Assembly: GCF_017888565.1 (NCBI RefSeq)
Contig: NZ_JAGHFX010000065.1
Span: 1 to 64,000, forward strand
Length of the DNA stretch: 64,000 bases
Source of the DNA: Clostridium sp.
Lineage (GTDB): Bacteria > Bacillota > Clostridia > Clostridiales > Clostridiaceae
Direction: 5' to 3'
Position 1 is the first letter of the stretch. Each line of letters opens with the position of its first letter. The notes under the pieces were generated by a model. That model was not told the DNA's origin and did no database searches. It was given only the letters and a program-made list of their open reading frames with translations. The position numbers were made by a program, and so were the translations under genes. Positions 19,404 through 27,362 of this stretch are shown one piece after another.

Positions 19404-20420
19404 ATGAGACTTAATTTTAATAAAGTAAATATAGTTTTTAGGGTCATTACACTAATATTAGTTATATCTATAAATTTTTATGTTTATATTATGGATGTAA
19501 ATAATAAGGTAGCGATAGTTTTATTAATATTTTCAATAATTATAATCTTGGGGATGTTTATTTATGAGAAACTATATAAAAGTTATATGGAGGAAATGTT
19601 TATACAATTATCTGATATGCTTGCAACAATTATAGATATGAGAGATGAAGAAATATTTTCTACTACGGAAGATACTTTGTTATCTAAATTGCAGCATCAA
19701 ACTATTAAGTTAACTACTATACTAAAAGACAAAAATAAGCAAATAGAAAAAGATAGAAACGAAATTAAATCATTAATTTCAGATATAGCACATCAACTTA
19801 AAACTCCATTAACTAATTTAAAGATGTATGGTGAATTTCTTCAAGATGAAGATTTGACTGAAGAAGAGAGAAGAGAATTTAATGATATTATTATAATTTC
19901 ATTAGATAGGTTAAGCTTTTTAATCGAGAGTATGATAAAGATGTCTAGGCTTGAAAGTGGAGTTATTAAATTAAAGCCACAGATTAATGATCTAAATGAT
20001 ACTTTATTACTTGCAATAAGCGAAGTTCAGGAAAAGGCTAGAATAAAGGGTATAGAAATTCAATTAGAGGAAGTAGATAAGGTTTCGATAAGTCATGATA
20101 AAAATTGGGTAAGAGAAGCATTTTTTAATATATTAGAAAATGCAGTTAAGTATACTAGTGAAAATGGATTGATTATGGTGAAAATTCAATGTTATGAAAT
20201 GTTTACTAGAGTAGATATAAAAGATAATGGAGTGGGAATAAAAGAAGATGAGTTAACTAAGATATTTTCTAGGTTTTATAGGGGTGAAAACTCTAGATAT
20301 ATAGAGGGGATAGGAATAGGACTATTTCTAACAAGAGAAATAATATCAAATCAAGGTGGATATATTAAAGTGAAATCTAGTAGTAAAGGGTCGATATTTT
20401 CAGTATTCTTACCTAGATAA
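19404..20420 (+). CDS. Intramembrane-sensing histidine kinase
   Basis: 338 aa. Two transmembrane helices (about 10-30 and 36-55) are joined by only a few residues, so there is no extracellular sensor. This is the BceS-like type that gets its signal from a partner ABC transporter. Dimerisation/phosphoacceptor domain with His130 (DIAHQLKTPLTNLK); ATPase domain with N box (FFNILENAVKYT), G1 (DIKDNGVGI), F box (FSRFYRG) and G2 (GIGIGLFL). Starts three bases after the regulator gene. Fits a sensory unit with the 15.4-18.6 kb transporter. Confidence 0.92.
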   Translation: MRLNFNKVNIVFRVITLILVISINFYVYIMDVNNKVAIVLLIFSIIIILGMFIYEKLYKSYMEEMFIQLSDMLATIIDMRDEEIFSTTEDTLLSKLQHQTIKLTTILKDKNKQIEKDRNEIKSLISDIAHQLKTPLTNLKMYGEFLQDEDLTEEERREFNDIIIISLDRLSFLIESMIKMSRLESGVIKLKPQINDLNDTLLLAISEVQEKARIKGIEIQLEEVDKVSISHDKNWVREAFFNILENAVKYTSENGLIMVKIQCYEMFTRVDIKDNGVGIKEDELTKIFSRFYRGENSRYIEGIGIGLFLTREIISNQGGYIKVKSSSKGSIFSVFLPR

Positions 20421-20774
20421 TAAAATAGTATGTAAATTATAATAAGATTTTGTTTAGAAATTTATTAACAATAATTTTTAAGTTTAACAATGATATGTGG
20501 ATTAATTTTTATTACCTGTGGAAAAAGATATTAAATAGATATTCAGCTATGGAATTGTCCATAGCTTTTTCATTATACACTAACATATATCACATGTATA
20601 TTAGTACTAAAAGCTGTATATCAGGCAAAGTATATTTCAGTAAAAAATTAATTGTACAAATATTTTTTTATATAACCTATATCATTATAGGTAATAATAT
20701 AGAAATGATTATGGTATATTAATAAAACAATAAAAGAATACTATTATATAATTTTTTTACTTAGGAGAAAAAAC
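20421..20774. other. Intergenic region without a convincing gene
   Basis: Holds the terminator at 20545-20570 and otherwise AT-rich DNA. A 90-codon open frame starting at a TTG (20450) runs through the terminator and has no RBS, so it is not called. Confidence 0.6.
20545..20570 (+). terminator. Terminator of the two-component operon
   Basis: Perfect 9-bp stem AGCTATGGA/TCCATAGCT with ATTG loop and TTTTT. Confidence 0.85.
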
Positions 20775-21521
20775 ATGAAAAAGGCTTTACATGAATATAA
20801 AGAAAAAATAATGAAGTTACCATTAAAAGATAAATACACTAAAGAGGAACTATTAATTGAGGATTTTTTGGTAGATAAGGAAAATAGCATAGAGATATAT
20901 TATGCACCACATAATGAGTATTTAAACCCAAGGGCAAAAATATTTATTATTGGAATAACTCCAGGATTTCAGCAAATGAGTACAGCCATTGCAACTGCTA
21001 GAAAAGAGTTTGAACTAGGAAGTGATATTAAAGAAGTTCAATATAAGTGTAAGGCTGCAGGAAGATTTAGTGGAGTGATAAGAAAGAACATAATAAGTAT
21101 GTTAGATGAAATAACTTTAAATAAGGCTTTAAATATTCATAGTTGCAGTGAGCTATTTAATGAAAAAGATTATTTATTGCACACGGTTTCTTTAATTCCT
21201 TATCCTGCTTTTGTGAAAAAGCAAAATTATTCTGGTCATACTCCTAAATTAATAAAAAGTGAATTTTTAATGAAGTATATTTATGCAAATTTTATTGATG
21301 AGCTTAATAGTTTAGATAGCTTCAATGAAGTTTTGCTAATACCATTGGGGAGAGCTGTAGAGGAGGTTTTATTTGAACTAGAAGGTAAGGGATTTATAAG
21401 GGAGGGGCAAATACTTAATAATTTTCCGCATCCTTCAGGTGCTAATGTAAATAGAATAACACAATTAAAAGATAATAAAGATAATATGATGAACTTTATT
21501 AATAAATTTCATTTTAAATGA
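20775..21521 (+). CDS. Uracil-DNA-glycosylase-superfamily protein
   Basis: 248 aa, RBS taggagaaaa. A first motif like the UDG water-activating loop is present in FIIGITPGFQQ (about 56-66). A strand near PLGRAVEEVLFEL and a late HPS motif (NFPHPSGANVNR, about 218-229) correspond to the DNA-minor-groove loop H-P-S of the superfamily. The catalytic residue of classical families (Asp or Asn after GxxPG) is not obvious, so enzymatic specificity is unknown. It could be a distant repair glycosylase or a non-catalytic relative. Single gene. Confidence 0.6.
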   Translation: MKKALHEYKEKIMKLPLKDKYTKEELLIEDFLVDKENSIEIYYAPHNEYLNPRAKIFIIGITPGFQQMSTAIATARKEFELGSDIKEVQYKCKAAGRFSGVIRKNIISMLDEITLNKALNIHSCSELFNEKDYLLHTVSLIPYPAFVKKQNYSGHTPKLIKSEFLMKYIYANFIDELNSLDSFNEVLLIPLGRAVEEVLFELEGKGFIREGQILNNFPHPSGANVNRITQLKDNKDNMMNFINKFHFK

Positions 21522-21655
21522 TTAAAAAATAAAATAATAAGTAAAATGGAATAAAAAATAGGGAATTTATGATAAAACCTGCTAATAATGCATAGCAGGG
21601 CTATTGTATTAAATAATAAGATAAAATGAGCAGCATTTACTTAAAGCTAAACGGC

Positions 21656-21697
21656 ATTAAGCCATAAGCTGTTTTATAGTTTATGGCTTAATTTTAT
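21656..21697. terminator. Bidirectional terminator between the UDG-like gene and cdd
   Basis: Perfect 12-bp stem ATTAAGCCATAA/TTATGGCTTAAT between convergent genes, with TTTTATTT on the right and A-rich sequence on the left. A smaller hairpin (cctgct...agcagg, 21578-21600) lies just before it. Confidence 0.75.
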
Positions 21698-21715
21698 TTA
21701 ATAGAAATTATCAAA

Positions 21716-22144
21716 TTATTTATTTAAGTCCTTTCCAGTAAAGCCTAGAGGTAAAAGTTCTTCTAATGTATATTCTTTAAATTCATCTTTATTTTTAGCA
21801 AGATAGATTTTAAAAGTTTTTGGGTCACAAAATTCTGCTAATACTTGTCTGCAGACTCCACAAGGAGCACAGTATTCAGTTTCTTTAGCATCTGCCATAT
21901 TACCCACTATTGCGATTGCTAGGAAATCATGTTGTCCTTCAGATACAGCCTTAAAAAAAGCAGTTCTTTCAGCACAGTTTGTTGGAGTAAAAGCAGCATT
22001 TTCTATATTGCAGCCTAAATATATCTTACCGTTTGTACCAAGTAATGCTGCGCCAACATTAAAGTTAGAGTAAGGAGTATAAGCAAATTTTTGAGCTTCA
22101 TAAGCCTTTTCAACTAATAATTTTGCATCAATCATAAATTTCAC
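21716..22144 (-). CDS. cdd: Cytidine deaminase
   Basis: 142 aa, the normal length of the small tetrameric type. Zinc site and catalysis: NCAERTAFF (C-A-E: zinc Cys plus proton-shuttle Glu) and CAPCGVCRQ (two zinc Cys). FNVGAALLG is the substrate-binding strand. Converts cytidine and deoxycytidine to (deoxy)uridine in pyrimidine salvage. Minus-strand start ATG at 22144 is preceded by taggtgaaa. Stands alone. Confidence 0.95.
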   Translation of the reverse strand: MKFMIDAKLLVEKAYEAQKFAYTPYSNFNVGAALLGTNGKIYLGCNIENAAFTPTNCAERTAFFKAVSEGQHDFLAIAIVGNMADAKETEYCAPCGVCRQVLAEFCDPKTFKIYLAKNKDEFKEYTLEELLPLGFTGKDLNK

Positions 22145-22455
22145 CTAACACTTTCCATAATAATTCATTTATTATTACTTACAAATAATAGTATGCATCA
22201 ATAAATGGATTATTATTATAGCACTTAAAATTTATGATGTACAGAATACTTTGTAAATTGAACGGTTTTGTTATATAAGAAGTCATATTTATACTGTGTT
22301 TTCTAAGTAGGGAGATTTCTATTAGAGAAATAAATGTAAAAGTAAATTTAAACTACTTAATAACATTAGAATAAGGCATAAAATTTAATAAATTTTATTA
22401 TACAATATTGAATTAAGTATAATAAATTATGCATATATGTTAAAATATAGAAAAA
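22145..22455. other. Divergent intergenic region with a 15-bp inverted repeat
   Basis: Inverted repeat 22159-22173 with 22200-22214 (14 of 15 paired, 26-base loop) lies just upstream of cdd, in its leader or promoter. The rest is AT-rich with no gene. Confidence 0.5.
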
Positions 22456-22464
22456 TGCTATAAT
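22456..22464 (+). promoter_or_regulatory. Extended -10 promoter of the DUF4178 operon
   Basis: TGCTATAAT, a perfect TGn-TATAAT, 27 bases before the ATG at 22491. The -35 region is poor, as usual for extended -10 promoters. Confidence 0.5.
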
Positions 22465-22490
22465 TACTTTATATGTTAGGGGGATAGTAA

Positions 22491-23615
22491 ATGGAGGGCA
22501 CAAATCTGTATTTTAGAACAGAAGAAAAGATAAGGATTGAGGGACATGCTTACATAGTAAAGGGGTCTATAAAATTTTATAATACTTCTGATGGTTGTCA
22601 ATGGAGTGAGTATAAAATAAAGTCATTAGATTCGGGGATAATTAAATGGCTTAGTATTGATAATGCATATAATGAATACTCAATATACGATCAATACATA
22701 TATAATAAAAGCTTTGACAACTACAATATTGATAGGTCAGGATATAGAGAAGTAGATTCTGGAATGGCTAAAGTTATAGAATCAACTGGAGATGTAGATG
22801 TAGATTTAGGAGATATTGTAGAATTTAAAGAATTTGAAGATATATCAGAATCTAAAATAATTTCTATTGAGATATGGGAAGATGAAACTGAATATTCAAA
22901 GGGATATTATTTAGATAAAAGTTCAATTAAAAAAGTAGATAGTGTTGAGATAAATAATATAAGTGGGAAGACCAACAACATTAAAAAATCTGATTCTAGC
23001 ACCATTGCTATAGTAGCTATACTTATAGTAGGATTTCTTTTCTTTAGTGCTATATCAGCTTTTAAAGGAAATTCTAATTTTAAAAGGATGTCAGAGGTTA
23101 TAATGGGAGATAGTAATTTTTATTATGAGACTTCAATAACCTCTGATTTAGATAATAATCAAAAGGCTGATGTTTACTCAACTAAATTATCTATTGAAGA
23201 GGCAGCTAACAAAATAATAGAAGCTATTAATGGAGAAGTAGAAGATGTTCAAGAAAATTCAGAAGATTATTCAGTTGCAATTATGACATCAGATGAATAT
23301 TGCTTAGTATATAAAAGTGAAGATGGAGAAACTTTAGTACAAGTTAGTAGTAGATCATATACTTACTCAAGTAATACTAGTCCATATAGAAGTAGCTATA
23401 TTACAAGGAGTTATTATAGAAGATATTATTATACTAATGGATATACAAGTGATAATAGTAGGTATAGTGGAAATAAAAATGCTTATGAAAACTATAATGA
23501 TGGAACAGTAAATATTAATCCTAATAATAAATATAAAACTTATTCTAATAGTATAAGGGAAAGTAGTGTTGGTTCAAGGGTATCCTCAGGGGGAGGAACA
23601 AGCCTAGGAAAATAA
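22491..23615 (+). CDS. DUF4178-type membrane-anchored protein with Tyr/Ser-rich tail
   Basis: 374 aa, RBS taggggga. Residues about 1-135 form a beta-rich DUF4178-like domain (IRIEGHAYIVKGSIKFY, SEYKIKSLDSG). A single membrane helix follows (about 167-185: STIAIVAILIVGFLFFSAIS), then a second globular region (about 200-285) that recalls DUF4247, and a Tyr/Ser/Asn-rich low-complexity tail (SYYRRYYYTNGY) ending GGGTSLGK. First gene of a three-gene operon with DUF350 and a spermidine-synthase-like protein, a combination known to recur in bacteria. The biochemical role is unknown. The second-domain call is tentative. Confidence 0.65.
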   Translation: MEGTNLYFRTEEKIRIEGHAYIVKGSIKFYNTSDGCQWSEYKIKSLDSGIIKWLSIDNAYNEYSIYDQYIYNKSFDNYNIDRSGYREVDSGMAKVIESTGDVDVDLGDIVEFKEFEDISESKIISIEIWEDETEYSKGYYLDKSSIKKVDSVEINNISGKTNNIKKSDSSTIAIVAILIVGFLFFSAISAFKGNSNFKRMSEVIMGDSNFYYETSITSDLDNNQKADVYSTKLSIEEAANKIIEAINGEVEDVQENSEDYSVAIMTSDEYCLVYKSEDGETLVQVSSRSYTYSSNTSPYRSSYITRSYYRRYYYTNGYTSDNSRYSGNKNAYENYNDGTVNINPNNKYKTYSNSIRESSVGSRVSSGGGTSLGK

Positions 23616-23631
23616 TGAGGGGGAAATTAAA

Positions 23632-24054
23632 ATGCAAGAAATATTAAGTACAATTATTTACTCATGTTTAGGAATAATACTAATGATGGCTGGAACATTT
23701 ATAGTAGATTTAATAGTACCATGTCACTTTCCAACAGAAATAAAGAATGGGAATCAATCTGTTGGTTATATTACAGCAGGTTCTTCTATAGCTGTTGGGA
23801 TAATATTAAAAGGAGCAGTAATGTCGCCAAGTACTATTGAGATTACTCAAGGTTTGCTTGAAGGTGTAGGAAGTACAATACTTTATTTCTTTATAGGCAT
23901 AATATTTTGTATTATAGGATATTTAGTAATGAAGGTATTCAATAAAAAGTATGACTTAAATAAAGAGATAACAAATGGAAATCCGGCGGCAGGTCTTATG
24001 GTGATGGGGATGTTTATAGGTTTAGCTATATTAATAAGTGGAGTGATATATTAA
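23632..24054 (+). CDS. DUF350 family membrane protein
   Basis: 140 aa with four predicted helices in two repeats. Each repeat contains the family-type G-N-x-x-x-G/A pattern near a helix start (IKNGNQSVGYITAGSSIAVG and ITNGNPAAGLMVMGMFIGL). RBS gaggggga, 16 bp after the DUF4178 gene. DUF350 proteins are small integral membrane proteins without an assigned activity and often accompany spermidine-synthase-like enzymes, as here. A hairpin follows before the next gene. Confidence 0.82.
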   Translation: MQEILSTIIYSCLGIILMMAGTFIVDLIVPCHFPTEIKNGNQSVGYITAGSSIAVGIILKGAVMSPSTIEITQGLLEGVGSTILYFFIGIIFCIIGYLVMKVFNKKYDLNKEITNGNPAAGLMVMGMFIGLAILISGVIY

Positions 24055-24063
24055 CAAAAATGA

Positions 24064-24085
24064 GTGCGAATTTATCGCACTTTTT
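24064..24085 (+). terminator. Hairpin between DUF350 and the synthase-like gene
   Basis: GTGCGA/TCGCAC 6-bp stem, five-base loop, five T. It is intra-operonic, so probably partial, lowering expression of the third gene. Confidence 0.65.
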
Positions 24086-24120
24086 ATATTACTAATATAT
24101 TAGAAAAGGTGAATTAGATT

Positions 24121-25644
24121 ATGGAAGAAAGTAAATTTAGATATAAGCTACTAATGATAACTACATTAATAATATCAGGATGTTCAATAATATACGAAGT
24201 TTTAATTAGTTCAGTAAGTTCTTATTTAATTGGAGATAGTATAAAGCAGTTTTCAATAACTATAGGAATATATATGAGTGCGATGGGAATAGGCTCTTAC
24301 ATATCAAAATTTATAAAAAAGAATTTATTTGATTGGTTTGTTCTAGTAGAAATAAGTGTTGGATTTATAGGAGGATTAAGCTCATTAATACTATTTTTAT
24401 CTAATGTATACTTAGAATCATATCAATTAATTATGTATATTCAAATAATATTAATCGGTATTTTAGTTGGATTAGAAATACCATTACTAACAAGAATTAT
24501 AGAGGAAAATACTAAAAATCTAAGAATAACTTTATCAAGTATTTTTAGTTTTGATTATATAGGTGGATTAATTGGTTCTATTGCTTTTCCACTGATACTT
24601 TTACCTAATTTAGGGTACTTTGCAACATCATTTTTAATTGGATCATTAAACATAATAATATCTTTAATAATTATATTTAACTATAAGAAATATATTAGAA
24701 AGTCAAATGCTTTTAAGATAATAGCATTTTTAGCACTATCACTTATGGTTTTGGGAACTATATTTTCGGAGAATATAGCATTAAATGTAGAAAACAGATT
24801 ATATAGAGATAAAATAATACTAAATAAACAAACTAAGTATCAAAAGATAGTAGTTACAAAACATAAGGATGATTTAAGACTATATATAAATGGTAATATA
24901 CAGTTTTCTACAATTGATGAATATAGATATCATGAAAGTTTAGTCCATATTCCAATGAGTGTAAGTGAAGATAAAAGTAAGGTATTAATTTTAGGTGGAG
25001 GAGACGGATTAGCTGTACGTGAAGTGCTTAAATATGAAGAAGTTGATAAAATAACTTTAGTTGACTTAGATAAAGAGATGGTGGAACTATCCCAAAATAA
25101 TAAAGAGATAAGAAAAGTAAATAATGATTCTTTAAATAGTGATAAGTTAAAAATAGTTTATGAAGATGCATTTGAATACTTAGAAAATAGCAATGAACTT
25201 TTCAATATAATATTAGTCGATTTACCTGATCCAAATGATGAAAATTTAAATAAATTATATACAAATATATTTTATAGATTAGTATCAAATAGATTAGATA
25301 AAGATGGCGTAATTTCTATTCAATCAACAAGTCCATATTATGCAAAGGAAGCCTTTTGGTGTATAAATAAGACTTTAGAAGAAGAGGGTTTAAATGTTAT
25401 ACCGTATCATGTTGAAGTACCATCATTTGGGGATTGGGGATTCCAATTAGCATCTAAGAAAGTAATAGAGAAAGAAAAAATTAAAATAAATGTAGAAACT
25501 AAATTTTTAAATAATGAATCTATTGATAGGCTATTTATGTTTTCAGAAGATGAAATAGTAGATAAGGATAAGTTAATTACTAACACTATAGCAAGGCCAC
25601 AATTAATAAATTATTACCTTAAGGCAATAGAAAATTGGAGATAA
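24121..25644 (+). CDS. Membrane-embedded spermidine-synthase-like protein
   Basis: 507 aa, RBS aaaaggtg. Residues 1-about 215 hold seven hydrophobic helices (a transporter-like N-terminal domain). Residues about 225-500 form a Rossmann-fold aminopropyltransferase-like domain: QFSTIDEYRYHESLVHIP (substrate strand with D-E-x-R-Y-H-E), VLILGGGDGLAVREVLKY (SAM-binding GGGDG), an acidic D after the second strand (LVDLDKEMVE) and LVDLPDPND as the catalytic-loop region. These keep the hallmark residues of SpeE, so polyamine or related aminopropyl transfer is plausible, but membrane-fused members are uncharacterised. Operon with DUF4178 and DUF350. Confidence 0.82.
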   Translation: MEESKFRYKLLMITTLIISGCSIIYEVLISSVSSYLIGDSIKQFSITIGIYMSAMGIGSYISKFIKKNLFDWFVLVEISVGFIGGLSSLILFLSNVYLESYQLIMYIQIILIGILVGLEIPLLTRIIEENTKNLRITLSSIFSFDYIGGLIGSIAFPLILLPNLGYFATSFLIGSLNIIISLIIIFNYKKYIRKSNAFKIIAFLALSLMVLGTIFSENIALNVENRLYRDKIILNKQTKYQKIVVTKHKDDLRLYINGNIQFSTIDEYRYHESLVHIPMSVSEDKSKVLILGGGDGLAVREVLKYEEVDKITLVDLDKEMVELSQNNKEIRKVNNDSLNSDKLKIVYEDAFEYLENSNELFNIILVDLPDPNDENLNKLYTNIFYRLVSNRLDKDGVISIQSTSPYYAKEAFWCINKTLEEEGLNVIPYHVEVPSFGDWGFQLASKKVIEKEKIKINVETKFLNNESIDRLFMFSEDEIVDKDKLITNTIARPQLINYYLKAIENWR

Positions 25645-25667
25645 TGGATATTATCATAAATTAGGGC

Positions 25668-25712
25668 GCTGACGCACAAAATCATTTTTAATTGTGCATC
25701 AGCTATTTTTAT
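25668..25712 (+). terminator. Terminator of the DUF4178-DUF350-synthase operon
   Basis: 12-bp stem GCTGACGCACAA/TTGTGCATCAGC (one G-T pair) followed by TATTTTTATTTT. Confidence 0.8.
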
Positions 25713-25751
25713 TTTCATGATAGAAGTGTAAACTTTTACTATTTATATAAA

Positions 25752-26189
25752 TTATTGTCTTGAAAGATAAATTTTCTTTTCTACATCTATAAAGATTTCA
25801 GATATAATGCCATAAGCTCTTCCCCAAGCATCAATAATTTCATCTGTTGAAGCATCTCCTAGAACTTCTTTAATAGCAGATAACAAGTGTTTTCCTATTA
25901 TTGGATAATGTTCTTCTTTAACGCCTGCATTACAGTGAATTTCTGCAATTTTGTTTACTACAGGAATAATTGCAGGTAGATTATCTATGTTTTGTGCAGA
26001 AGCTAATATAGCCATAGCTAAGGCTTTAGGTTGCTCACCTGATTCTTGTTTGTCCATATTGAACAATGGTTTAATTTCAGGATTTTTTTCAAACATATTT
26101 TTATAAAATGTTTTTGTTATTTCTACTCCATGAGTTTTTAATACTGGCACTGTACTTTTAATTATATCAATTGTTTTTTGATCTAGCAT
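25752..26189 (-). CDS. Single-domain globin (Vitreoscilla-haemoglobin type)
   Basis: 145 aa. The heme-pocket residues sit at the same numbers as I recall for Vitreoscilla haemoglobin: Tyr29 (B10), Phe43 (CD1), Gln53 (E7) and proximal His85 ([16 protein letters not shown]). The flavohaemoglobin reductase domain is absent. In an anaerobe such a globin would bind O2 or NO and, with an external reductase, detoxify NO. Divergent from a MerR-type regulator across 260 bp, but co-regulation is only a guess. Minus-strand RBS aaggagag. Confidence 0.9.
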   Translation of the reverse strand: MLDQKTIDIIKSTVPVLKTHGVEITKTFYKNMFEKNPEIKPLFNMDKQESGEQPKALAMAILASAQNIDNLPAIIPVVNKIAEIHCNAGVKEEHYPIIGKHLLSAIKEVLGDASTDEIIDAWGRAYGIISEIFIDVEKKIYLSRQ

Positions 26190-26395
26190 AATAACTCTCC
26201 TTCGATTTCAAATGTTGATAAATAATATCAATAAATAATAAATATCATTTAAGTAAAGTTTAGCACTAAGAAAAATTATATTCAAATAATATAAAAGCTT
26301 AATTAGCTTAAAATATTTATAAAAATCGAAATTATATAGGCTAACCTTTTTTATACTTAATATTTTAAATAAAACAAAAATATTTATATTTTATA

Positions 26396-26426
26396 TTGAC
26401 ATTAACGCTACGTAATCCTTTATTAT
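26396..26426 (+). promoter_or_regulatory. MerR-type promoter with 19-bp spacer
   Basis: TTGACA (26396-26401) and TATTAT (26421-26426) are separated by 19 bp, the long spacer that MerR regulators distort to activate. The spacer holds an imperfect dyad (ATTAACG...CGTAAT, 26401-26416). It lies directly upstream of the merR gene, implying autoregulation. Confidence 0.7.
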
Positions 26427-26448
26427 TAAGTTGTCAGGAGGTAATGAT

Positions 26449-27207
26449 ATGGAATATACAATTAAAAAGCTAGCTGAATTGGCAGGTGTAAGCGCTAGAA
26501 CTCTTAGATATTATGATGAAATAGGTTTGCTAAAACCTTGTAGAATTAATTCTTCAGGATATCGTATTTATGGCCAAAAAGAAGTGGATTTATTGCAGCA
26601 GATTTTGCTATATAGGTCATTAGATATGAAGTTGGAAGATATACAGGATATAATATCTAATCCTAATTTCGATATTTGCCAATCTTTAATTGAACATCAC
26701 CAAAGACTTATTTCTAGACGAAATCAACTTGATCAATTGATTTTAACTGTGGAAAAAACATTAGAATATAATAAAGGAGAGATAGATATGTCAAATAATG
26801 AGAAGTTTGAAGGTTTTAAAAAAGAAAAATTACAAGAAAATGAAGCTAAATACGGAAAAGAAATTAGAGAAAAGTATGGCTCTAAAACTATAGAAGAATC
26901 AAATAAAAAGTTTATGAACATGACTGAAGAAAATTTTGAGAAGATGCAAAATATAGAAAGTGAGATGTTTGAAGATCTAATTGAAGTTTCTAATTCAGGG
27001 GATTTAGATTCAGAAAAAGCTAAGGGAGTTTATGAAAAACACAAAGCTTGGTTAAGTTTTTCATGGTCTAGTTATTCAAAGGAAGCTCATATTGGATTAG
27101 CAGAAATGTACGTTGCAGATGAAAGGTTTGCAAAATACTATAATGATAGAGCTGGTAAAGAAGTTGTTACAACACTAAGTGATATTATAGTGAAATACGC
27201 AAAATAA
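26449..27207 (+). CDS. MerR-family regulator with TipAS drug-binding domain
   Basis: 252 aa from the ATG at 26449, which follows the perfect RBS AGGAGGT; the in-frame ATG-like start 18 bases earlier lies before that RBS. N-terminal MerR helix-turn-helix (KLAELAGVSARTLRYYDEIGLL) and coiled dimer helix to about 115, then an all-helical TipAS effector domain (about 120-252: LSFSWSSYSKEAHIGLAEMYV). TipAL-type proteins bind thiopeptides or other cyclic compounds and activate their own promoter; an internal start could also give the free TipAS domain (ATG at 26788 preceded by aaaggagag). Confidence 0.9.
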   Translation: MEYTIKKLAELAGVSARTLRYYDEIGLLKPCRINSSGYRIYGQKEVDLLQQILLYRSLDMKLEDIQDIISNPNFDICQSLIEHHQRLISRRNQLDQLILTVEKTLEYNKGEIDMSNNEKFEGFKKEKLQENEAKYGKEIREKYGSKTIEESNKKFMNMTEENFEKMQNIESEMFEDLIEVSNSGDLDSEKAKGVYEKHKAWLSFSWSSYSKEAHIGLAEMYVADERFAKYYNDRAGKEVVTTLSDIIVKYAK

Positions 27208-27252
27208 TTAGTATTAATAGTATAGAGTTACTTAAATGTATAAATAAATTTT

Positions 27253-27285
27253 AAAGCCGTAACTATTTTAATAGATGCGGCTTTT
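27253..27285 (+). terminator. Terminator of the merR gene
   Basis: Stem AAAGCCG/CGGCTTT with an 18-base internal region and TTTT. Confidence 0.6.
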
Positions 27286-27362
27286 AACATGTAAGCTAGA
27301 AAAATAAAGGGTTTAAAAGGGGATCGCGTTTCGTTAGGTCCTTTGTAAAAAGAATAAATTTA

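Noticed and set aside
19016..19447. 143-codon antisense frame inside the response-regulator gene
   Set aside because: Overlaps a well-supported winged-helix domain on the plus strand and has no recognisable motif.
20450..20722. 90-codon open frame after the histidine-kinase gene
   Set aside because: TTG start without RBS, and the frame runs through a perfect terminator (20545-20570); composition is not protein-like.
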